Source: Chitinophagaceae bacterium
GTDB lineage: Bacteria > Bacteroidota > Bacteroidia > Chitinophagales > Chitinophagaceae
Assembly: GCA_947481355.1 (NCBI GenBank)
Contig: CANKGM010000048.1
Span: 1 to 10,869 of the forward strand
Direction of reading: 5' to 3'
Length of the DNA: 10,869 nucleotides
The position numbers were made by a program, and so were the translations under genes. Positions 1-6,218 of the stretch are shown one piece after another. The stretch's first letter is position 1; the number at the start of each line of letters is the position of its first letter. Under the pieces are notes generated by a model. That model was not told the DNA's origin. It did not search any database and was given only the letters and a program-made list of their open reading frames with translations.

Positions 1-1651
1 GTTGTTTATAATGTGCATTAATTTCTTCTCGTTTATTACCAGGTCCAAATGAACTTAATCCCCATAGAATTAAAGAAATTAATAGAATAACCCGTCCTGC
101 ATCAAAGACAAAAACTTTTGCTTTTTCTACCATGGTTATAATAATGTTCTTCCACCTAGGCTGCTTATAGACAGGTAACTCTAGTATAAAATAACTTTTT
201 TCTTTAAGCTTAATAAAAAGATTCAAAACATAGGAAACCATAAGTGCTATCATGATGCCAAACACATATAACCCCATCAAAACTAGACCTTGAAGGCTTA
301 ATACACCTAGTACATTTCTATTTGGAATTATAAGCGATGTTAAAATCGTAAAAACAGGAAGCCTGGCACTGCAACTCATAAATGGCGTAACCATTATTGT
401 TAAGAGTCTCTCCTTTTTATTTTCTATATTTCTTGCACTCATGATTGCTGGAACAGCACATGCAAACCCCCCAATCATTGGCATTACACTTTTCCCATTT
501 AGACCTACTTTCCTCATAATTCGATCAGACAGAAAGCTTATTCTTGCCATATATCCTGTATCCTCTAATAACGTTATCAATCCGAATAGAATCATTATTT
601 GCGGTACAAATACTAATATTCCTCCAATTCCAGCTAATACTCCATTTATTAATAGATCAGAGACCCACCCCCCTGGTAACTTTTTTCCAAGTAAACCACC
701 AAGTTGACTAACACCATATTCTATCCCATTCATTGGAAATTCAGCCATCCAAAACACACTTTGAAATAAGATGAACAATACAACTCCCATGATAAAATAT
801 CCATATATCCTATGTAAAAAGTAATGATCTAATTTTTCAGAATAACGTTTCTTTTTTTCAGGGCTATCTTCTTCGACTGTTTTTTGAACAATCTGCCTTA
901 TTTTTTTATATCTGAGTTGTATATCTTCTGCTTGTATTCTAGTGTGATTGAATTTATATTTCGATTCAATGTCCTCAATCCCCTTTTGAGTTTTTTCATC
1001 TAAATGAAACGCTTCATGATTTATTAAATGATGTATTGCTGAATAATTACTGATATTTGGAATCAACTCATGGATTTCCTCAATTGCCTCCTTTGCGAGT
1101 TCATCAATACTAAAAAAGTCATTACCTACTTGCTCGTTTAAAATAAATTGTGAAATGGTAGATTTTAATTGATCTACCCCCTTTCCTGTTCTTGCATTAA
1201 CTGCTACTATAGGAACCTGCATTTCTCGAGAAAGTCCATCAATATCTATTGTAATTCCTCTTTTTTTAGCAATATCATTCATTGTTAATGCCACAATGAC
1301 TGGTACCTTTAAATCTATTACTTGAGAAACATATAACAAGTTTCTCCTTAGACTACTTGCATCTACTACTAGAATGGCAAGATCAATTCCTTCATTTGCT
1401 TCTGGCGTCATCAATTGTTTGTAAGAAACCCATTCATCACTTCTCCTAGGATATAAACTATAAGCACCAGGCAAATCGATTACATTATAATTACGTTTAT
1501 TTGGTAATTCAACCTGCCCAATTTTTTTTTCAACCGTTACTCCAGGGAAATTCCCAACTTTTTGGCGCATCCCTGTGAGAAGATTGAATAAAGAACTCTT
1601 TCCACTATTAGGATTACCCAATAAACCGATATTTAGCTTTTTACTTATCAT
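1..1651 (-). CDS. feoB: Ferrous iron transport protein B (FeoB), partial: C-terminus beyond left edge
   Basis: Inner-membrane Fe(II) importer with a cytosolic G-protein domain. The frame is open from the ATG at 1651 down to base 2, giving 550 residues of a family usually near 700; the missing part is the C-terminal membrane portion. G-domain motifs are visible: G1 GNPNSGKSS (about 12-20), G2 threonine in FPGVT, G3 DLPG (59-62), G4 position TMND (123-126) and a G5-like NARTGKG (152-158). A helical cytosolic spacer follows to about residue 285, then hydrophobic segments. Two Gate-type motifs are present: GFACAVPAIMSAR (about 394-406) and PFMSCSARLP (about 420-429), with cysteines as in the family. 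An in-frame stop lies shortly upstream and there is no earlier ATG, so the start is firm. No FeoA domain is fused at the N-terminus and no feoA gene lies upstream, where the divergent peptidase gene begins. G4 has Thr where FeoB usually has Asn. Confidence 0.96.
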   Translation of the reverse strand, partial: MISKKLNIGLLGNPNSGKSSLFNLLTGMRQKVGNFPGVTVEKKIGQVELPNKRNYNVIDLPGAYSLYPRRSDEWVSYKQLMTPEANEGIDLAILVVDASSLRRNLLYVSQVIDLKVPVIVALTMNDIAKKRGITIDIDGLSREMQVPIVAVNARTGKGVDQLKSTISQFILNEQVGNDFFSIDELAKEAIEEIHELIPNISNYSAIHHLINHEAFHLDEKTQKGIEDIESKYKFNHTRIQAEDIQLRYKKIRQIVQKTVEEDSPEKKKRYSEKLDHYFLHRIYGYFIMGVVLFILFQSVFWMAEFPMNGIEYGVSQLGGLLGKKLPGGWVSDLLINGVLAGIGGILVFVPQIMILFGLITLLEDTGYMARISFLSDRIMRKVGLNGKSVMPMIGGFACAVPAIMSARNIENKKERLLTIMVTPFMSCSARLPVFTILTSLIIPNRNVLGVLSLQGLVLMGLYVFGIMIALMVSYVLNLFIKLKEKSYFILELPVYKQPRWKNIIITMVEKAKVFVFDAGRVILLISLILWGLSSFGPGNKREEINAHYKQ

Positions 1652-1662
1652 TACGTATATCC

Positions 1663-1670
1663 CAAAGTTA
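1663..1670 (-). promoter_or_regulatory. Candidate -7 promoter box for feoB
   Basis: The minus strand reads TAACTTTG, a full match to the Bacteroidota primary-sigma -7 consensus TAnnTTTG. Its downstream end is 11 bases before the feoB ATG, predicting a leader of roughly 8 bases. No good TTTG -33 box is seen at the usual 17-23 base spacing. No Fur-type palindrome was recognised by eye. Confidence 0.45.
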
Positions 1671-1757
1671 ACCCCATTTATTTACCTGTTATTTACGAAT
1701 AAAGTAAAAAGGATATCTTTTCATAATAAGTTTCCTCTTCTCCTCCAATAAGTATCA

Positions 1758-1765
1758 TATTTTTG
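1758..1765 (+). promoter_or_regulatory. Candidate -7 promoter box for the peptidase operon
   Basis: TATTTTTG fully matches TAnnTTTG. A weak -33 candidate, TTTC at 1731-1734, lies 23 bases upstream. The predicted transcript start is near 1769, between the possible TTG start at 1763 and the ATGs at 1772 and 1781. The TTG lies inside the box, so it should not be transcribed and is unlikely to be the start codon. Confidence 0.45.
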
Positions 1766-1780
1766 CTTCAAATGACGGAT

Positions 1781-3424
1781 ATGTATAGGGTTTTAATTGT
1801 CTTTCTTTTGATCTCAAATATTTCTTTTGCTCAAAAGGCTAGAAAAGAAAATAAAGAGATTTTAAAATATTTAAAAGGTAATATTGAATACCTATCATCT
1901 GACGAATTGGAAGGTAGAAGAGCAGGAACACCAGGTGAAGCCCTAGCAGCTGATTTTATTGCAAGCAAATTCAAGGAAATTGGACTTTTGCCCAAAGGAA
2001 CGGATGATTCCTACTTTCAGCCTTTCACTGTACGTGATGGTAAACAAATACTACCTGAATCTTATTTTATTTTGAACGGTCATGTATTAAATCTTGGAAC
2101 TGAATTTTATCCCTTATCCAATAGTAAAGAATCTCTAACAATCAAAGCACAAGTTTCTCCATCATTGACTGAAAATGATCAGCCTTGGTTAATCGATATC
2201 GCAGACGATTTGGAGAGTAATGCAAATAATCCTCATTTTGATATTTCTAATTTGATTAACACTCTCATTAATAAATCAAAAGAAAAGGGTGCTTCCGCAG
2301 TCATATTATTTAACAGTGGTAATATTGATGATGCTATTTCATTCGATGAAAAAGATAGATCAGAAAATACAACTATACCGGCACTGTATATTACTAAAAC
2401 TGCTGCAAAAACCTATCTGCGAGATTTGAATTCGACCTACGATTTACAATTCAACGTTGCTATAGGTCCTAAGATTAGAAATTCTAAAAATATTATTGGC
2501 TATATTGATAACCATGCCCAACTGACTGTAGTTCTAGGTGCACATTTTGATCATTTGGGTTATGGTGAAGATGGAAATTCAATGATGCGGACAGGAGAAA
2601 GACTTATTCATAATGGAGCAGATGATAATGCGAGTGGCACTGCAGCACTTATTGAATTGGCATTCTTATTGAACAAGAGTAAATCAAAGCAGTTTAATTA
2701 TTTATTTATTGCTTTTTCAGCTGAAGAACTCGGACTAAATGGTTCAAAATATTTTTCAGAGAATCCTACTCTCGCTTTGAATACCGTAAACTATATGATC
2801 AATATGGATATGGTGGGAAGATTGAATGATAGTACACATGTTATCACAATTGGTGGTTATGGTACATCTCCTTCTTGGAAACCGTTGATTGATAACATCA
2901 AGGATAATCCTTTTGTGATTAAATATGATTCAAGCGGCACAGGCCCTAGTGATCATACATCTTTCTATAGAAAAGATATTCCAGTGCTTTTCTTTTTTAC
3001 TGGTTTGCATACGGATTACCATAAACCAAGTGATGATGCAGATAAAATTAATTACGTTGGTGAATTGAAAATAATCCATTTCATTCAACAATTAATTGAG
3101 AGTGATAAGCAGCATGAGAAAATTGCCTTTACTAAAACCAAAGAGCAGTCTTCTGGCTCTTCTACCCGTTTTAGCGTTTCATTAGGTATTATGCCAGATT
3201 ATACATATCCTGGAAATGGAGTTCGTGTAGATGGAGTATCAGACGGCCGTCCAGCTAAAAAAGCGGGTATTTTAGCTGGAGATGTTATTAAGCAACTTGG
3301 TGATTTTAAAACCTCTTCTGTTGAATCTTATATGCAAGCACTTTCTAAATTTAAGAAAGGAGATAAAACCCATGTTATTGTTCAACGTGGAGAAACTGAA
3401 TTAGTTTACGAAATTGTTTTCTAA
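1781..3424 (+). CDS. Secreted M28-family zinc peptidase with C-terminal PDZ domain
   Basis: Predicted exported aminopeptidase-type metallopeptidase of 547 residues. From the ATG at 1781 the protein opens with a classical signal peptide (Met-Tyr-Arg, then a hydrophobic core, cleavage likely after SFA at about 17). A protease-associated-like region probably occupies about 90-235. The M28 core follows with the expected two-zinc ligands: His255 and catalytic-support Asp257 in AHFDHLG, Asp282 in GADDNASG, catalytic Glu315 and ligand Glu316 in SAEELG, Asp343 in NMDMVG, and His414 in DYHKPSD. A PDZ domain fills about 465-547 (VDGVSDGRPAKKAGILAGD), as in several Bacteroidota M28 proteins. Starts at 1772 (three residues longer) and TTG 1763 are possible; 1763 lies inside the promoter box and is disfavoured. 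It is the first gene of a probable operon; its stop overlaps the next start by one base. Substrate is unknown. Confidence 0.9.
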   Translation: MYRVLIVFLLISNISFAQKARKENKEILKYLKGNIEYLSSDELEGRRAGTPGEALAADFIASKFKEIGLLPKGTDDSYFQPFTVRDGKQILPESYFILNGHVLNLGTEFYPLSNSKESLTIKAQVSPSLTENDQPWLIDIADDLESNANNPHFDISNLINTLINKSKEKGASAVILFNSGNIDDAISFDEKDRSENTTIPALYITKTAAKTYLRDLNSTYDLQFNVAIGPKIRNSKNIIGYIDNHAQLTVVLGAHFDHLGYGEDGNSMMRTGERLIHNGADDNASGTAALIELAFLLNKSKSKQFNYLFIAFSAEELGLNGSKYFSENPTLALNTVNYMINMDMVGRLNDSTHVITIGGYGTSPSWKPLIDNIKDNPFVIKYDSSGTGPSDHTSFYRKDIPVLFFFTGLHTDYHKPSDDADKINYVGELKIIHFIQQLIESDKQHEKIAFTKTKEQSSGSSTRFSVSLGIMPDYTYPGNGVRVDGVSDGRPAKKAGILAGDVIKQLGDFKTSSVESYMQALSKFKKGDKTHVIVQRGETELVYEIVF

Positions 3425-3861
3425 TGAAACTAAAGCTTGATGATGATCAAATGTCTGATAATTTTTTCGAGGGAACTCGTATCTTAGGCATTGCTTCAAC
3501 GTTAAAAAATTATCAGCTTTGTTTTCACATTGAAAAAGAATTATTCATAGATTTTCGTACTTCAGCAGATCTTCAAATTCCATTAGAAAAGAATAAAAGA
3601 TCATATTCATTCACAGTATATGAATTCATTCAAACGCCTATAGCAACAGAGCATTTCCTTTATAGTAATAAAAATGACGGGGAAGCTTTACTGCCGGAAC
3701 TTCAGCATCTCGATTTTATTTGGCTTTTAAAAGGAGATCATTTTTATAATGATGAGGAATTTGGTAAACTTCAACAACGCCTTAGATCAATTACAGGAAT
3801 CCAACTTGTGACTGAAGTTTCTCAGGACAAAATTAAATCGAAAGATAATCTACAACTATAA
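3424..3861 (+). CDS. IPExxxVDY-family protein of unknown function
   Basis: A 145-residue protein with no signal peptide or membrane segment. It resembles the small Bacteroidota family named for a C-terminal IPExxxVDY signature. Family-like features seen are GIASTLKNYQLCFHIEK (about 22-38), the FTVYEF segment (about 63-68) and the signature itself in a relaxed form, LPELQHLDF at about 90-98 (Leu for Ile, Leu for Val, Phe for Tyr), followed by a hydrophobic IWLLKGD stretch. The family has no established biochemical role that I know of, so none is assigned. Its ATG shares a base with the peptidase stop (TAATG), which suggests translational coupling, and the dehydratase gene starts 6 bases after its stop. 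The charged C-terminal tail is probably flexible. Confidence 0.75.
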   Translation: MKLKLDDDQMSDNFFEGTRILGIASTLKNYQLCFHIEKELFIDFRTSADLQIPLEKNKRSYSFTVYEFIQTPIATEHFLYSNKNDGEALLPELQHLDFIWLLKGDHFYNDEEFGKLQQRLRSITGIQLVTEVSQDKIKSKDNLQL

Positions 3862-3867
3862 TATATC

Positions 3868-4104
3868 ATGTGGGAACAACATAACAACACACTTTATAAG
3901 AAGTTCATATTTAATGACTTCTCAACTGCCTTTTCCTTTATGACAAGAGTTGCTTTGATAGCAGAAAAAATAAATCATCATCCAACTTGGACAAATACAT
4001 GGAGTACGGTTGAAATATGGCTATCGACACATGATGCAGGTGATATAATTACTGAAAAGGATCAAGAATTTGCTAAGTTAATAGACGCATTAGGTAAATT
4101 ATAG
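3868..4104 (+). CDS. Pterin-4a-carbinolamine dehydratase (4a-hydroxytetrahydrobiopterin dehydratase), short form
   Basis: Dehydrates 4a-hydroxytetrahydropterin to the quinonoid dihydropterin, the recycling step after aromatic amino-acid hydroxylation. The 78-residue protein carries the family signature: FxFxxFxxAFxFMTRVALIAEK, then the catalytic HHP (His37, His38), a WSTVEIWLSTHDAG segment whose THD histidine is the third active-site His, and a trailing EKDQEFA. It lacks roughly 15-20 residues present at the N-terminus of longer family members, but core helices and catalytic residues are intact, so it is a short form and not a fragment. Trp replaces the usual Tyr before the VEI strand and Asp replaces a Gly after THDAG. 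No phenylalanine hydroxylase gene is in view, so the physiological substrate is open. It is the last gene of the plus-strand unit, and its TAG overlaps the selD stop by 6 bases. Confidence 0.9.
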   Translation: MWEQHNNTLYKKFIFNDFSTAFSFMTRVALIAEKINHHPTWTNTWSTVEIWLSTHDAGDIITEKDQEFAKLIDALGKL

Positions 4105-5154
4105 TACATTAATGGCAAAAGAGCCAGAGTCTACTATTTCACCAATGGGTTGAGTATATTTAGACAATCCATGTTCAGTTAATAGTGCAATTACTTCTTC
4201 TAGTCCTTCTTTCTGAACAGATATCAATAAGCCTCCACTTGTTTGTGGATCAGCTAATATATTTTTCTGGTAGGTTGCATTTTCATTATTTCCAAAATGA
4301 ACTTTATGTCCATAGCTATCCCAGTTCCTGTTTGTACCCCCTGGAACCGACCCTTCAAGTACGTACTCAACTAATCCCTCACATAGTAACGGCACAGAAG
4401 AGAAATTTACTATTGCTGATAAATGGCTTCCTTCAGTCATTTCAATTAGATGTCCTAATAATCCAAATCCTGTTACATCCGTCATAGCGTGAACAGATGG
4501 TAGCTTACTTACTAATGAACCTATTTTATTAAGCTTCATCATTTGTTCAGCTGCTAATATTGCATGTTCTGTTTTTAAAATTCCTTTTTTCTCAGCTGTG
4601 GTTAAAATTCCAACGCCAATGCTTTTTGTTAGCAATAGAACATCTCCTTTTTGCGCAGTGTTGTTCTTTTTTAAATTCTCTATTTCAACTAAGCCGTTTA
4701 CTGCCAAGCCAAAAATTGGTTCTGGAGAGTCTATACTATGTCCCCCTGCTAGAGGTATACCAGCTTCTTTGCATATACTTTTACCTCCTTCTATGACTAA
4801 TCTCGCAATGCTGGGTGGTAAGGTATTAATTGGCCATCCAAGAATTGCAATCGCTAAAATCGGATCTCCTCCCATCGCATACACATCACTAATTGCATTT
4901 GCTGATGCTATTCTTCCAAAATTGAATGGATCATCCACTATAGGCATAAAAAAGTCTGTAGTTGATATTACTGCTTTCCCGTTACCTAAATCATATACAG
5001 CAGCATCATCTTTACTATGATTGCCTACAAGTAACTTATCATTATCAGGCATACTAAAACTAGAATGTAGTATTTCATCTAATATTTTTGGTGAAATTTT
5101 ACATCCGCATCCTGCACCATGTGAATATTGAGTAAGTTTAATTTTGTTATCCAT
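4099..5154 (-). CDS. selD: Selenide, water dikinase (selenophosphate synthetase)
   Basis: Makes selenophosphate, AMP and phosphate from selenide, ATP and water, supplying reactive selenium in the cytosol. The 351-residue protein is near full family length and aligns closely by eye with E. coli SelD across its length. Key residues are seen in SHGAGCGCK: Cys16 and Lys19 match E. coli Cys17 and Lys20, so this is the Cys form and not a selenocysteine enzyme. Other matches are DDAAVYDLGNG, STTDFFMPIVDDPFNFGRIA, the NAISDVYAMGG loop, AGGHSID, TDVTGFGLLGHLIEM and DPQTSGGLL. Its ATG lies inside the end of selU (8-base overlap), so it is probably translated by re-initiation after SelU. The 3' end overlaps the convergent dehydratase stop. 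With SelU beside it, the most likely use is tRNA selenation; no selA, selB or selC is in view. Confidence 0.97.
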   Translation of the reverse strand: MDNKIKLTQYSHGAGCGCKISPKILDEILHSSFSMPDNDKLLVGNHSKDDAAVYDLGNGKAVISTTDFFMPIVDDPFNFGRIASANAISDVYAMGGDPILAIAILGWPINTLPPSIARLVIEGGKSICKEAGIPLAGGHSIDSPEPIFGLAVNGLVEIENLKKNNTAQKGDVLLLTKSIGVGILTTAEKKGILKTEHAILAAEQMMKLNKIGSLVSKLPSVHAMTDVTGFGLLGHLIEMTEGSHLSAIVNFSSVPLLCEGLVEYVLEGSVPGGTNRNWDSYGHKVHFGNNENATYQKNILADPQTSGGLLISVQKEGLEEVIALLTEHGLSKYTQPIGEIVDSGSFAINVL

Positions 5155-6202
5155 TTGTTCTATTAATTAAAATTTCTGCATTTTGTTTAGCATCAACAAT
5201 TTCTAAATTGAAATTTTGCAACAATGTTTTCAATTGTTCTCTATTTTCTAATGATTTTTTATACAATTTATCATAATACTTTAGTAAAATTGAAAAGCAA
5301 CCATGCATATCATTATTCTTTAAGTATTCAATTGCTGTTTTCATTTCTAATCCACCTAGCTTCTTTTGAATTCTTTTAATAGCTTCTTCTAACTCTATTT
5401 TGTCTAGTTTACCATATGTATCTACTAAATAATTAAGTCTTTCTTCAAATGATATATTAACAAAATTGATTCTACTAGATCGTATCGTTTCCCATAATTG
5501 GTGGGGGATGCTCACATTACCTATTCTCTGACTCTCGTCTTCTATCCATATTGGTTTATTGGGATATAGAGCGGATATCTGCACTAGTTCTATGGCTAAT
5601 TTATTTTCAAACAGTTCTGTGCTGGGTTGCATTGGTAATCCTATTCTGCCAAAAGCTGAACCTTTATGACCTGCAATACCTTCTAAGTCTACAATTGGTT
5701 CATTTAGACGCCTTAACTCTTGTAATATTATGGTTTTTCCAGAGCCAGTATACCCACCTAAAATAGTAAAGTTGAATTTGATTTTAAATACACCAAGGAC
5801 CCAATTTCTAAAGGCCTTATATCCTCCTATTAATGTGTACACTTTAAAGCCATACAAATCAAATAGCCAAGCTATTCCAGCACTTCGCATGCCACCTCTC
5901 CAACAATGAACAATGACAGTTTTATTATTTGGGTTATCCTTTGGAATAATCCCTTCTGCAAAATCTATCATTTCTTTCATCTTAGGACCAAAAATTTCTA
6001 ATCCTTTCTTAATTGCCTCTTCTCTTGATTTTTGCTTGTAAATAGTTCCTACTATTTTTCTTTCCTCATTATTAAATAATGGTAATGAATATGCATTTGG
6101 TATATGCGCGTGATTATACTCTCCCTCTGATCTTACATCAATAATGGGAAATTCTTTTGAAAGGGGAATAAATTTTTCTATTGTGATCTTTTCTACTCCC
6201 AT
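5147..6202 (-). CDS. selU: tRNA 2-selenouridine synthase (SelU/MnmH)
   Basis: Replaces the sulfur of 2-thiouridine at wobble position 34 of tRNAs (Lys, Glu and Gln types in E. coli) with selenium from selenophosphate; in E. coli the reaction passes through S-geranyl-2-thiouridine. The 351-residue protein has the two family domains. An N-terminal rhodanese domain (about 5-135) has the active-site loop HCWRGGMRS with catalytic Cys100, matching E. coli Cys97. A P-loop domain follows, with Walker A GGYTGSGKT (149-157), the DLEGIAGHKGSAFG segment (172-185) and EDESQRIGN (221-229). The start at 6202 has a Shine-Dalgarno-like AAGG five bases upstream, which is unusual among the genes here. It begins 16 bases after the rho stop, with no hairpin between, and overlaps selD by 8 bases, so rho-selU-selD is probably co-transcribed. 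Gene symbol mnmH is also used. Confidence 0.96.
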   Translation of the reverse strand: MGVEKITIEKFIPLSKEFPIIDVRSEGEYNHAHIPNAYSLPLFNNEERKIVGTIYKQKSREEAIKKGLEIFGPKMKEMIDFAEGIIPKDNPNNKTVIVHCWRGGMRSAGIAWLFDLYGFKVYTLIGGYKAFRNWVLGVFKIKFNFTILGGYTGSGKTIILQELRRLNEPIVDLEGIAGHKGSAFGRIGLPMQPSTELFENKLAIELVQISALYPNKPIWIEDESQRIGNVSIPHQLWETIRSSRINFVNISFEERLNYLVDTYGKLDKIELEEAIKRIQKKLGGLEMKTAIEYLKNNDMHGCFSILLKYYDKLYKKSLENREQLKTLLQNFNLEIVDAKQNAEILINRTNG

Positions 6203-6218
6203 AATAACCTTGATATGA

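Noticed and set aside
441..707. 88-codon plus-strand open frame
   Set aside because: Antisense to the FeoB membrane domain, which is continuous in the other strand.
4598..5020. 140-codon plus-strand open frame opposite selD
   Set aside because: Fully antisense to a clearly conserved selD, with no recognisable domain; an open-frame shadow.
5107..5109. Possible selenocysteine at the SelD active site
   Set aside because: The codon for residue 16 is a cysteine codon (TGC), not TGA, and no SECIS-like need arises.
6203..6218. Terminator between rho and selU
   Set aside because: Only 16 bases with no inverted repeat or U-run.
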